Source: Grammothele lineata (lineage: Eukaryota; Basidiomycota; Agaricomycetes; Polyporales; Polyporaceae). From it: a DNA stretch of 64,000 nt. Where the stretch lies: NCBI GenBank assembly GCA_002150815.3, contig NDFF03000033.1, forward strand, positions 186,001-250,000, read 5' to 3'. Made by a program: the position numbers and the translations under genes. The notes under the pieces are model-generated. The model saw only the letters and a list, made by a program, of their open reading frames with translations. It ran no database searches and was not told where the DNA came from. Below, in pieces: positions 1 through 10,087 of the stretch; the stretch's first letter is position 1; each line of letters opens with the position of its first letter.

Positions 1-1
1 G

Positions 2-1088
2 TTTGAACAGCTGTTCAACGCTCTTGTGCGCTATTTGGATCCTAAGAAGGTATGTGTTGGTTGCGATGCCGTTGCTGCTGTTTCGTGGGTAGATGTGATG
101 TTCGATGCTGACTGGACGGTTCTTTTTCTACCGTTCTTCTCATGCATTTATTTGTCTAGGGTGCCGAGGAATTGGAGTACGGCCTGATCGTCCTGTGGGA
201 GATGCTCGAGAACCAGGCGCCATTGTTGGAGGGCCGGGAAGCCGACGTATTCACCGCGCTTCTGCAAATCAGATATTGTGCTCAGACGAATGTACGTGCC
301 GCTGTCTGTTTGAGTTTGCGGCCGGTGGCCTCGTTCCTGTCTTTTCCTTCTGTTTTGCACGTTCGTTTACGTGTCTCCCTTGGGCGTGAACAGGTGATGC
401 AGGCGACGAACCTGTTCCGGGACACCCTCACCAGCCGCATAGAGCCCGTATACGGGCTCACAACCCTGCACGCGGCCCTCCGCGCGTTCAAAGACACGCC
501 GGTCCCTCCAGCGGCGACCACGGAGATTAGAGACAGCACGTACGCCTTCGGGCTGATCGCGTTAGGCAAGTTTTTCCTCCGGCTCCCTGCTGAGGTTCTC
601 GAGGAGGAGCTGCCTCGCCTTCGCTCCACGCTCATTTCGGTGAGTAGCCTTCCTATTCTATCCGCCTATTGCACCCTATGCCCATTCCCAAGATGGCGCA
701 TTGGGGTGGGCATAACGGTCTAGACGAAACGAAACGCTGACCGGTCTCTCTTTTTCCCCCTCGCCGTACCCCTATTCCCCGGGCCTTCCACCCATTTACC
801 GCTGTGCAGTCCCTAACGGAGAGCTCCGGCACGAGCGCACTCGCCGTCCGCGAAGCAGCTACAGCGGCGACGATCGCGGCCCAAATGGTGCTCCGGGACG
901 AGACGCACCTCTTCACGCTCCTCGATGGTCTGCCAGATGAGAAGAAGAACCTGCTGACTTACATGTTCGACAAACACGGCGCGCGGGGGCCCGCTGCCGC
1001 TAACGGCGCTGGTCAGACCGCTGTCGAGAGGCTTGAGCGGGAGATGCGACGCATTGATGGTCGCTTGAGCTCACCCCGCGTTGGCTAA
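2..1088 (+). CDS. CLASP/Stu1-type microtubule-associated protein, C-terminal part (5' end outside the window)
   Basis: Exons 2-49, 160-291, 394-639 and 810-1088; every junction is phase 0 and the stop is TAA. About 234 residues of the C-terminus are present. The helical repeat pattern (FEQLFNALVRYLD, EYGLIVLWEMLENQ, LLTYMFDKHG) fits the C-terminal HEAT-like domain of CLASP/Stu1. These proteins bind microtubule plus ends and kinetochores and promote microtubule rescue; that role is family knowledge. The last 30 or so residues (VERLEREMRRIDGRL) form a short amphipathic helix that may be a coiled coil. The introns are 102-170 nt, longer than most here. The assignment rests on recalled similarity of the C-terminal repeats, and another HEAT-repeat protein is possible. 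Confidence 0.65.
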
Positions 1089-1869
1089 GACCGATCGTGC
1101 GGTTGTCCTCACTTCCGGTGTGTATTCCTCGCATTGTAGACCGCTCCGTGACCCCGCCTTTTGGTGCATACACAGCGACGTCAGGTAACTCCTTCTGATC
1201 ACTGAACGCCGTCGTCTCCTCCTATGTTTCCCCGACCACGTTTCGCCGTTATACTGTAGTCACACACCAGTTCCTCTTCATGTCACTCCTCATGTCTCGT
1301 CATGCTACACTTCTGGTCTCCTCGATGTTCGTGTATCTCCGTTTTATGGTTATAGTGGTCCATGAGAAGAAATGAGCCTTTTACAAACTCCGCGCGCACT
1401 AACGTGTAACGTGTTCGCGACACGGCTCCTCATAACAGCGCCCGAGCCTGCCCGAGCCCTTCACCTTCTTTCCGCGCCCTCCCTGACGCGTTCACGCGGC
1501 GTTAATTACGGGCGTGGAAGCCGCGGACTCTAGTGTGCACCTGCAGGGCATCCAGACGCCACGCTACACAAATGAACATCTTGTCAGCACACGCGCCCCG
1601 GAAGATTCGCCCATGACCGAAGCAGACCGCGTTCGATGACGTCTTGTCGCCCGTCCGAAGGGCAGGACTAGCTCGACGCCTTACCTCCTTTGTCTTCCCG
1701 CGCGTATCGATGCCTCGCATGTCCCGACAAATTGCCATTGACCCTTCCCATACCTAATACACACGCGCTACCAACAGCCACTAGCGCAACGTATCCATAC
1801 GGTACCCCAGAAACAGCTAGCGAAGACCCTCTATGCGTTGTCTCCTCCGGACTTTGTCTCCTATGGGAC
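1089..1869. other. Convergent intergenic region, no gene seen
   Basis: The 781 bp between the CLASP stop and the stop of the opposing gene hold only short ORFs, such as a 78-codon one on the minus strand that has no coding character. The region presumably carries the 3' UTRs and poly(A) signals of both genes. Confidence 0.5.
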
Positions 1870-3762
1870 CTAGAGACGGCGCCGGGCGGCGGTGACGTCT
1901 GCAAGACGCCGCCTGCAGCGCGCGGTGCACTCGAGTTGGTCGGCGATCTCCCGGAGTTGACGCGCATGCATGTCCTCTTCCGCCGCCTGCGCCTCGAGCA
2001 GCGCAACATACTCCTCGTCCAATGTGTCGGTAGACGTTGGCAAGCTGGGGCGGGTCCCATGGCCGGACACGAAACCCGAAGGCCCGAAATCCCGATCCGG
2101 AGAGTCGATGTTGGCCAGAGTGATCTTGCCGCCGGCCGCAAAAAGGCGGTAGGTGGAGCGAGCACTACGTGCCGACCCGACGGAGACAGCGTCATGGCGC
2201 TCAGGTGCAGCTGGAAGTGGTGAGCGCGGTGGCAGGCGGAGCGCGAAGCGCTTCGTTCCCCCCGGGCTAACCTGATCTTCGAGCGAGAAGCTCTCTGGCG
2301 TACATTGTGTGTCCGTAGGCTGAGTACAACAATCGTCGGCCACCGGGCCAGCGGAGTTGGCTCGCGAGTGCGGTACAAAGCCCGAAATCGCGCCACCGCT
2401 GTTCCCCACATCCGGTGCACATGGCCAGTGCTCTCGCTCTTCCGATTCAGAAATGGACGACAGGGGGTGGCAGGAGGCCTTGCGTCGTCCGCCCGGGATC
2501 GGGTCTGGATAGGGCTCGTATCCGGGTGTATCATGCTGCGATGATACAGGGCTCGTCCCGCGGCCGCTGTCCATCTCCGCATAGGCCGGGGGTTCGACCC
2601 CCAAACCTTGCAGCTCCGCGAGCACACGCTGGAAGTTCCGGACGACACCAAACGCGAGGTCGTTGTGCATGAGACGGCGCGGATCCGTGGCACTCAGCGT
2701 GTGGCGGCCACCCGACCGCGCGACGCCGTCCGTGCGGTGTTCGGGCGACACGGACGGGGACATGTCCAGTTCAAGAAAATCGACCGAGCGCGCTTGGCTG
2801 GGAGAATCCTCTGCAGTTGCATGGGTGATACGCGGGCTACATGGGGCGGCACGAAGGGCGAGACCCGGAGCAAGCGTGTTTGGCTTCCGGAGTAGCGGGC
2901 GACAGCTGTAGGAGGTTCTGCGCGGATCTGCGAATGGGCTTGAGACTGTGCGTGTGGTGCATGTGGAAGGCGAACGCTGTGCCACGACTGGGGAAGACCC
3001 GATGTCAGGTTGCAAGAGCGCGGTAGATGGGAAAACGTCAAGAGAGGGGAGCTCGGCAGTAGGAGGAGGGGACGGAGGCAAGGTGTGGGGAGGCGCGGAG
3101 AACGGGGACGATGCCGGGGAGAGAACAGATACGTCAGAGGAAGAGAAAGCAATAGAAGGCTGCTGAGCGACACAGAGAGAATCCAGATTCAAAGGATGGG
3201 ATGTTGAGTGGGCAGATGTCCCTGGGGCCTGGGAGGTTACGGCAGGAAGTCCGAAGGAGAGATCGCCAGGAGAGCCAGAGGGATCAGGTGTAGGAGCGCG
3301 CACCGAAGGCGTCTTGAGAAGGTTCCTGAGCACGCTAGGGCTAGCCTTTGGAAATATCTTCATCCGAATCGGGGTCAACAAGTAGTCGTACTTGTTGATT
3401 ATACCAAGCTGCACCGATCGGTCCCAAGAGTCTGAAACGCAAGCCGGAGGGTCTACTGATTCAAAGTCTAGCTTGAGAGATCCAAGTCGTTCTATACCGG
3501 AGGCCGCCAAAAGTGTTTGTACCTTCTCGCTTTCTTCATGTACGGACGCATATAGCTGGTCGAGCAAGACGACACGAGGCAAGAAGCCAAAGTTGGAGTT
3601 GGGGTGACCCTCGCTCCGAAAGTTGGGGTCGTGGTATGAATCTCGTCGTCGTTGTCGGCTAGAGGACCTTTTTGGAACGCTTGTGTAGCAATCTTCGTGC
3701 GAAATATGCTGCATAGTGTTGAGATAGATAGGAAGAGTAGTACGAGCCAACGTTCGCGGCAC
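1870..3762 (-). CDS. Uncharacterised 630-aa serine/proline-rich disordered protein
   Basis: A single uninterrupted reading frame of 630 codons, which is unusual in this intron-rich window. The first 120 or so residues look partly folded (LLDQLYASVHEESEKVQTLL, then WDRSVQLGIINKYDYLLTPI). Residues of about 130-540 are low-complexity and rich in Ser, Pro and Thr. The last 60 residues are charged and probably a coiled coil (DEEYVALLEAQAAEEDMHAR). An internal Met at residue 17 is an alternative start. I do not recognise the family. A scaffold or regulatory protein is possible, but this is only inference from composition. Two long ORFs that overlap it (1668-2693 minus, 1690-2223 plus) are shadows. 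Confidence 0.6.
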   Translation of the reverse strand: MPRTLARTTLPIYLNTMQHISHEDCYTSVPKRSSSRQRRRDSYHDPNFRSEGHPNSNFGFLPRVVLLDQLYASVHEESEKVQTLLAASGIERLGSLKLDFESVDPPACVSDSWDRSVQLGIINKYDYLLTPIRMKIFPKASPSVLRNLLKTPSVRAPTPDPSGSPGDLSFGLPAVTSQAPGTSAHSTSHPLNLDSLCVAQQPSIAFSSSDVSVLSPASSPFSAPPHTLPPSPPPTAELPSLDVFPSTALLQPDIGSSPVVAQRSPSTCTTRTVSSPFADPRRTSYSCRPLLRKPNTLAPGLALRAAPCSPRITHATAEDSPSQARSVDFLELDMSPSVSPEHRTDGVARSGGRHTLSATDPRRLMHNDLAFGVVRNFQRVLAELQGLGVEPPAYAEMDSGRGTSPVSSQHDTPGYEPYPDPIPGGRRKASCHPLSSISESEEREHWPCAPDVGNSGGAISGFVPHSRANSAGPVADDCCTQPTDTQCTPESFSLEDQVSPGGTKRFALRLPPRSPLPAAPERHDAVSVGSARSARSTYRLFAAGGKITLANIDSPDRDFGPSGFVSGHGTRPSLPTSTDTLDEEYVALLEAQAAEEDMHARQLREIADQLECTARCRRRLADVTAARRRL

Positions 3763-3949
3763 CGCGCGCTCCTAAATGCGCCGCCACGTGCACTTCTGTG
3801 AGAGTTGCCAGCCTCCTGCAACACAGCCACAAGACACTCTTATATGCACTGACAGTCACAGAGCCGCAGATGAAACAAGACAAGGAGAGCTACTCATAAT
3901 CGACAAAGAAGTGACAAATGGTGTATATTCAGGCTCTCATATACCCTCA

Positions 3950-4553
3950 CTAAACTCTGCCGCGACCACGACCGCCGCGACGACCGCCGCCGGGCCCTCC
4001 ACTGCGTCCATGAGTGCCCCTGCCGACGCGCGTCGGAGAGGGGCGGAGGATGTTCCGGAGAAGATGTTTCAGGAGGCTCCCAGCATGTACCTCGTCCTTG
4101 GGGAAGTATTTGGACTCCCTGATAGTGTATTCGCTGAGCGCTACCTCTGATGGGAATGTCTGTACCCCGGCTTCAGGGTGGTCGATGAAGTCAACAAGGT
4201 TGACGTGTGTGTTTGACACCAGCTGCAGACATAATGGAGTGTTTAACGTATCAAAAATAAAATGAATCCCTTATTTTACTTACCTTGCGGCATTCAGCGA
4301 TGGTCTCTGGAGGCGGGTCCTCCCCGAGGGCCGAACAGAGCAGCTGCCAGGCCCTGAGATCGTCGACATTGGTTCCGTACATCTCTTGAAATTGGTGTAC
4401 CATCGCTTCCCGCAAAAAATCCCTTGCAGTATCGGTCTCCTCTCGCGACCATCTCATCTCTCTAGACAGGCGGCGAAATTCTTTGAGGAAGGGCGCATCG
4501 GGATTGTAGTCGAATTGCGAGTACTCGGCGAAGAACTCGTGGATGTGATTCAC
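3950..4553 (-). CDS. HVNL-family protein of unknown function, copy 1
   Basis: Exons on the minus strand: 4553-4284 and 4222-3950, joined in phase 0 across a 61-nt intron with GTAAGT and TGCAG ends. At least 180 aa. The first visible codon is GTG directly after a TGCAG acceptor, so an upstream exon with the start codon is expected but I could not place it. Conserved blocks are HEFFAEY near the start, EMYGT, WQLLCSALGEDPPPE, then CRK at the intron, and THVNLVDF after it. The domain ends with LLKHLLRNIL. The tail is basic and RG-rich (GGRRGGRGRGRV). This matches an uncharacterised family I recall as expanded in basidiomycetes; its function is unknown. It lies head-to-tail with a pseudogene copy and a second intact copy upstream. 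Confidence 0.7.
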
Positions 4554-5019
4554 CTGCAGATGTCAAGGCAGCAGAAGCAGGGGTCAATGGAGTTTCAACT
4601 CGTAGAATCTAGCTGACTCGCCATATTTTTGCTAGGAGATAGTCAATAGTATGTCCGACGGTAATAGAAACACACCAGCGAGGGCACTACCCCACAGCCG
4701 CAGAGGGTTGACTGATGGGGGAGAACTGAATGCAACTGACCGGCACCTCGGTTTTTAACCTCTCGGGTATCGGTAGACTAGCGTGGACGTCATGACCGCT
4801 GTGCTGCGGCAGCTCGGGGCGCCGTCGCCAAACCGTTCGACATGCTTCATTGGCATGGTGCCGTACGCGTACTCTCACGCCTCTTTGAATGGGAGATCAT
4901 GCTAGACTGCTAATCGCAAGGTCCGCAAAACAATGCCAGGCTGCGCCTGGTTGTGTACGGAAACACAGAACGATATAATCGTATGGCTTATTGTGCGATC
5001 CGCTTCATTAAGGCATCAT
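4554..5019. other. Spacer between HVNL-family copies 1 and 2
   Basis: 466 bp with no supported gene. It should contain the missing first exon and promoter of copy 1 on the minus strand. No clear ATG-plus-donor pair was found. Confidence 0.4.
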
Positions 5020-5740
5020 CTACCGAGTAATCGTTGGTAGAACAGCTTCAGCGAGGCACTCGAGTAAAAGTGAAAATCGCTTACACGCCATCGTAGTCCA
5101 TGTCTTGTGATCTACGTTCCACGCCACTGGCCCACGAGCACGAACTCTGATTCCTCGGTGCTTTCGGCCACTCTTCCTCATCTCCTCTCCGCGGGTCACG
5201 GACGGGTTGTCGATGTGACGTAACAAGCATCTGAGATAGCTCCCTTTCGGCGCGTCCACACAAGAAAAATATGTAGCGTGCCGGGTAGTGTAAACTCTGA
5301 GGGCCGTTTGGGTTCTAAATGTTGGGACAGATCGACTTGGGTTTAGTCGAGGTTGAACTAAGGTGAGCAGGTTGACGTGCGTCGCGGCTAATAGCTAGAG
5401 CTGCACCATCAACAAAACGTCGAGAGAGGAACAACCTAGATTGCCAGAGCGCTAACCTGCCTACAACCTGCGACGCTCTGTGGCATTGTCGTGCTGATAG
5501 TACCACATAATATCCGCCATGAGATCAGCTCGCCCTTGCTCTCGCCTTTCCCGTACTACGTTTGTTGGAATTGTTAAATAATGGTGGCACGCAGGCGCTT
5601 TCCCGCTGCCGTCTTTTCAGTCTCCTTCCATCTCTTTGCTTCTGCAACTCGTTCGAAGGGGCTGCATATGTAGCCCGTCGGATCGTACTTTGCCTCAGGA
5701 TATTCCGCGAAGAAATCATCGATGGTCGTGAGGCAATCTG
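5020..5740 (-). pseudogene. HVNL-family copy 2, disabled by two nonsense codons
   Basis: Reading the minus strand from about 5740 gives IDDFFAEYPEAKYDP, the same opening block as copies 1 and 3. The frame then meets TAA at 5576-5574 and TAG at 5558-5556. Between and beyond these stops it stays collinear: QFQQT, then the TAG, then YGKGE, SWRILCGT and GCRQ. GCRQ ends at 5457, followed by a GTTAGC donor, exactly where the intron begins in the other copies. After a CTCTAG acceptor at 5396-5395 the second exon reads LLAATHVNLLTLV and LRCLLRHIDNPSVTRGEE and runs to a stop at 5020-5022. If the first acceptor is the CTCAG just upstream, the 5' end is also one base out of frame with it. The tail is basic but has few RG pairs. 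The copy looks recently inactivated. Confidence 0.75.
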
Positions 5741-6607
5741 AGTAGGCGTACGTTATATAAGACGTCTAGATGCCAGGACTCTGGTTGAGAGTGATACGTA
5801 CAATTCTACGGTCGACGTCGGCTTTCGAGCCCTTGCTCGATCGAGGTGACGATTTGAAGAGCCTCGCCGGCCAGTCACCAAGCCTGCGCAAGCTAGAAAG
5901 CCCGACCGGTGAGCGAGAAAACGAACCGAAGGGGTTCAAGGACGCCATGGAGGTGTCGGTGTACGTCCTTCGAGCGTTAAATAAGGTACAGTCTGTGACG
6001 TTCTTGTACGAGGGGATCGTTGATGAACGTCAGGAAACTGCGCCTATCTGCACAGCAAGTCGTGTTGGTAGCGCGCGGCCCAGTGACATCTTCACAGGCC
6101 TGCGGACGCTTCATTGCTCCAGCGCGTTGTGGCTCTATGAGAGATGCGGATGTAGAGCTATCGCCCTTTATGTGAGATGAGGATCGTCGAAATTCTCTAT
6201 GGCTGAAGCTTGCATTGAGAGCGGGACGGCCGTACGAATGCACGTAACGCCGCCACGCAGTCCATCCCATGTGACCTGGTAATGAATAGAAGCTACGGAT
6301 TGCTTCAAGTCATTAGGAAATTTCTCACAAGAATTACTCACCTGATACCTAGGGGGAACACATATGTTGCAGGGACGTCAAGTTGACTCACACTGGCTGC
6401 AATCGTAGGGGTGAGTATGGGTGTTAGCTAGTATCGCCCTGCACAGCCAATGCAAACCACGGGCATGCCTAGAACCTTGCAACTACGGCAGCGTCGATGC
6501 CTACAGCGACAATGAAGAGCATCATACATCCATCAAAATTCAACTTTGGCCGTGCCAAGAGATCGTCATCGCATCTCGAAAGCTGTGCGCTATTCTCCAT
6601 CTTTTCT
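5741..6607. other. Spacer between HVNL-family copies 2 and 3
   Basis: 867 bp. A plus ORF (5770-6180, 136 codons) and two minus ORFs (5766-5948, 5977-6270) overlap here; none has recognisable domains. The minus ORF starting at 5948 ends near a GTACGT donor and could be a first exon, but its phase does not join to copy 2. Left unannotated. Confidence 0.35.
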
Positions 6608-7313
6608 TTATCTTGCACCTCCTCGAACTCGATCGCCTCTACCTCGACCGCTTCCTCTGCCTCGACCTCTTCTCCCTCCTCCACGAGTATTTTCGGAAGG
6701 CTGGCCGCGAGTCTCTGACGGGTTCATTATATGGCGCAACAGGGTTTCCAGAAGGCTGCCTGGGTGAACGTGTGCGCGCGGGAAGATTTTATTGGACGCC
6801 ATCGTGTATTGACTGAGGGCGACCTCCGACGGAAACCGTTGGACGGGCTGAGAAGAGTCCTGATAAATGATGAAGTCCATGAGATTGACGTGAGCTTGCG
6901 CTAAGAGCTGAGCATACGCATGAGTACAGATAAGAACGGAGGCGGCAGGTATGGCTTACTTGCCGGCATGCTGGTATCGTCTCGGGTACGGGGTCTTCCC
7001 CAAGAGCGGCACAGAGCATTTGCCATGATGCTAGATCCATCGCGTTGCGGCCATACATGTTGTTGAATTGCTCGACCATGGCTTTCTTCAGCCTGTGTCT
7101 AGCATGTTGTTTTTCCTCCCACGACCACCTTTGCTGCTCTGCCAGGTCATCAAACTCCTCCCAGAACGAGCGACTACGATCGAAGTTGAAACCAGGATAT
7201 TGTGCAAAAAATTCATCCACCGGATAGCGTTTCGCTTTGGGTCTCTGAGGGGTGTGGAACGTCAGTCACAACGTCTCCGTGCGCGCCGGTTGCAAGGGAA
7301 TGTACGTACCATT
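6608..7313 (-). CDS. HVNL-family protein of unknown function, copy 3 (intact)
   Basis: Exons on the minus strand: 7313-7311, 7244-6960 and 6907-6608, 195 aa. The first exon is proposed to be just the ATG, followed at once by a GTACGT donor. The CCTCAG acceptor at 7246-7245 then gives RPKAKRYPVDEFFAQYPGF in phase 0. The second intron has the same position and phase as in copy 1 (after ACRQ). Conserved blocks: DEFFAQYPGF, WSWEEK, QFNNMYGRN, WQMLCAALGEDPVPE, AHVNLMDF, FPSEVALSQYT, LLETLLRHIM. The C-terminus is an RG-rich tail (GGRRGRGRGSGRGRGD). Such tails are common in RNA-binding proteins, so nucleic-acid contact is a reasonable but untested idea. The three-base first exon is inferred. Confidence 0.7.
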
Positions 7314-7924
7314 CTACAACGAATTGGTTCGTATTAGTGTGGACTCTTGCCTGAATCGTAGATACAGGATTCACCACGGTGAGAGGGAACGAGAGTGTGG
7401 AGGGGAGGGGACTTGCCCATGCGTACTTAAAGGCGTGAGAAGGCCGCCTAAAATCTATGGCACGAGACGAAGCAAAGTGTGCTGCGGTAGTCTGCTTACG
7501 GCCATACCGCACAACTAAGCCTTACGTTTCTCCATCTCCACCCTCCACGTAACTCCATGGAATTGTGGAAGTCTCCCACTAGATTTTCTTTCATTTGCTG
7601 AGAAGCAAGTCGCCGTACCAGATGTTGTTATATCTCAGACCTTCGATTATATGCAGCGTGGGGTACAAAGAGCACTAGCAAGTACACAGCAGCATGTGAT
7701 ACCCAAGCTCATGACGTACTCTACACACAGAGTTAGCTGGAACGATAACGGCTGCATGGCGAGAACACGAGCCTTATTGCCATAATACTGGCCAGTCGCC
7801 TGTTAGTAGGGCATGGTTGTGATTAATGGTGACTACGCGGGTCTGGTCAGTACTAGGGCGGATGAACTACGCCTAGAAACTTACGTATGGTAACAGCTAA
7901 GCGGCGCCATTGTCATAGAGCCGC
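7314..7924. other. Intergenic region upstream of HVNL copy 3
   Basis: 611 bp between the proposed start of copy 3 and the stop of the PPR-like gene. It should hold the promoter of copy 3 and the 3' UTR of neither neighbour's coding frame. Only short uninformative ORFs are present. Confidence 0.4.
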
Positions 7925-10087
7925 TCATGGCTCCGGTTGCCTTTTGGGCGGTCCTTCCTCAAGCTGCACTCCTTCTGAATGTTCCTGACCAGCAGCTGCG
8001 TCCGATGCTACACCATCTGGCTCGGATAAAGCTACTGCCTCGGACACCAGCACCTGCTGCTGTTGAGCCTGCGCTTTTGCCGCTTGTACCCGGAGACGAC
8101 GCTGCATAGAAGCCCGGACCATCTCTCCGCGCTCCTCCCTCGCCTTCCGTACTGCCCGGCTCCTTGAGAGGGCTGTTTCAATGTCGCTCTGGGCGGGGAA
8201 GCGGACATGCTCGCGCCAATACTCGCGCGACACTTGAACGCGGCGGCCCTCGCGGCGACGGTAGACGTCCTTACCCATCCACACGCGCCGTCCTAGGCGC
8301 TCCTTCACGCGGTACTTGATCCGCTCTAACGCGAACTCGGCGTGACGGTAGAACGACTCGAGCCCCTCAAGATCCCCCCTAAGCACACGGAGATGTAGGT
8401 CGATATCGAATAACTTGCGTGGCGGGGGGCCCGGGGACGTCTTGGGTTTGTGGGGGGAGGGGAAGGACGGGTCGAAGAAAGTGGTAGGGCGGGGAGATGG
8501 TGATGGAGGTGGGTTGTGAGCGCGCACATGTGGTTGGCGGGAGGGCTGGTAAGTTCCCTTCTCAATCCAGCTGTTGCGCAAGTCCGTGAAGAACTTGATG
8601 TCCCACTTTTTCCGAACGATGGCAAAGCCGGACTTGTCCAGAACCCATCGCAAGAGAGCTAGGTTCTTGTTCACGCTCGCGAGATGATACACAGGTAGGA
8701 AGAGGGAGCGGTTGATGGATACAAGGGGGGCCAGGGTCTCCGTTGGTAATTGTGTTCGCCGCAAGTTGCGGAGCCGCTGGCTCTGTCTCCGTTCTATCTG
8801 GATCGCGTGCAGGAGATAGTGTCGAGCAAGCACATGATGACGCATCTTGGCTATCCATTTGATCATGAGCAGGAAAGACGTGGTGTTTGGCCGAACATCT
8901 GGAGGCTCGTAAGGTGCGACTTGGGGATTAGAGACACCAAAGTCGTCGTCATCGTCATCGAATGAGGAAGAGTTGCGAGCGTTGGATGGTAATGGCGCCG
9001 TAGCAACCTCGAACATTTGCACGAGCTTTGACAGATCCTGAGAGCGACCGAGGAAGTCAAGAGACGTGTGGAAAGTGGAGAGGGTGAACGGCAATTGGGA
9101 ACACGGTGAAAGGAAGGGGCTGCCTTCGCCTTCAGCTGTCTTGCCCCATTGCTCAAGTGGTGAGCGATCGGGGAAAGCCAGGTCTATCCCATACGCTTGT
9201 CGCAAGATTAGCTGGAAACCTTCCATGTTCAGCGTCACGGCCAGTATCCGGAAGGCGCGGTCGACGATGTGTTGTGTGAACTCTACACCCTGCAGGGCCA
9301 TCTCCTTCATAACCTCCAAACAGTACTTCGTGACCGCCTCCACCAGGAGAGGACGGTTGACGCGCCGACTGGGTAGCGCCAAGCGATGAGCGAAGGCCTG
9401 TAACACCATCTCATACGTCTTGGGCTCCTTCTGCAACCCGACGCGTCCAATCTCCTGGAAAACAAGCATCGCACCGTGATGGTTCCCGACCGTTGCAAAA
9501 AGCTTCAGGATGCAGTGGTAATCACTGAGCGTGGGCGCGTCTCCTGAGGAGCGGATGTTCCGGATGATGGCCTGGAAGCGCGATTCGTAGATGAGAGGTT
9601 CCTTGTACTTGACCCTTTGCTCAAGAAACTTGACTGCCGTGGCGCTGACTACGTCCAGGGGCGGCGTACATTTTCGGAGGACCGCCTGATGGATGTCGAG
9701 AGGAACTTTGGCATTACCATAGAACGAGACCAACTCCAGGTAGCTGGCCCAGACGAGGTTGGGGTCGAACCGCTGACCGGAGAGGAGTGACCTAAGATCA
9801 TCCGCTTTCCGCGCTCTTATGATGTCGAGAGGCCGTGGTGCAGGTGCCGAACTGGACGAAGAAGATGTAGAATAGTCGGCGGAGGACGAAGGGAAAGCTA
9901 GCGCGTCACGGACGGTGGAAGAAGCGTGAAAGCGTCGAACATCAGGAAAGCTGGCTGGTGTCGCAAGCCTGAACTTGCGGACACAGCGATGGGCCATGCG
10001 ATGAGGAAGAGGGCAGGCCTGGCTCGGACCGGTCAGAAACACGTCGACTTCGTCTCTGACCGCGAGCAAAGCCAGTGACGAGCACAA
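7925..10087 (-). CDS. Pentatricopeptide-repeat-like mitochondrial protein
   Basis: A single-exon frame of 720 codons. The likely start is the Met at residue 31 (ATG at 9997-9995), because MAHRCVRKFRLAT followed by RRFHASSTVRDALAF looks like a mitochondrial presequence. That gives 690 aa. The central part has helix-turn-helix units with PPR-like spacing (DYHCILKLFATVGNHHGAML, TYEMVLQAFAHRL). Such proteins bind organellar RNA and act in RNA processing, stability or translation. A Ser/Pro-rich linker lies near residues 530-570. The C-terminus is strongly basic (RRREGRRVQVSREYW) and then Gln/Ala-rich. Repeat number and exact orthology cannot be judged by eye. Confidence 0.65.
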   Translation of the reverse strand: MCSSLALLAVRDEVDVFLTGPSQACPLPHRMAHRCVRKFRLATPASFPDVRRFHASSTVRDALAFPSSSADYSTSSSSSSAPAPRPLDIIRARKADDLRSLLSGQRFDPNLVWASYLELVSFYGNAKVPLDIHQAVLRKCTPPLDVVSATAVKFLEQRVKYKEPLIYESRFQAIIRNIRSSGDAPTLSDYHCILKLFATVGNHHGAMLVFQEIGRVGLQKEPKTYEMVLQAFAHRLALPSRRVNRPLLVEAVTKYCLEVMKEMALQGVEFTQHIVDRAFRILAVTLNMEGFQLILRQAYGIDLAFPDRSPLEQWGKTAEGEGSPFLSPCSQLPFTLSTFHTSLDFLGRSQDLSKLVQMFEVATAPLPSNARNSSSFDDDDDDFGVSNPQVAPYEPPDVRPNTTSFLLMIKWIAKMRHHVLARHYLLHAIQIERRQSQRLRNLRRTQLPTETLAPLVSINRSLFLPVYHLASVNKNLALLRWVLDKSGFAIVRKKWDIKFFTDLRNSWIEKGTYQPSRQPHVRAHNPPPSPSPRPTTFFDPSFPSPHKPKTSPGPPPRKLFDIDLHLRVLRGDLEGLESFYRHAEFALERIKYRVKERLGRRVWMGKDVYRRREGRRVQVSREYWREHVRFPAQSDIETALSRSRAVRKAREERGEMVRASMQRRLRVQAAKAQAQQQQVLVSEAVALSEPDGVASDAAAGQEHSEGVQLEEGPPKRQPEP

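Noticed and set aside
2588..2606. Sequence resembling a tRNA B box (GGGGTTCGACCCCC)
   Set aside because: It lies inside a coding frame and no A box or cloverleaf could be built around it.
1668..2693. 341-codon minus ORF and 177-codon plus ORF (1690-2223) inside the 630-codon gene
   Set aside because: They overlap the longer frame, are Arg/Pro-rich and have no domains; they are shadows of a GC-rich gene.
5770..6180. 136-codon plus ORF between HVNL copies 2 and 3
   Set aside because: No domain and contradicted by two similar-length minus ORFs.
6421..6816. 131-codon plus ORF and minus acidic ORF (6469-6684) at the end of HVNL copy 3
   Set aside because: Frame-shifted readings of the RG-rich tail and the 3' UTR.
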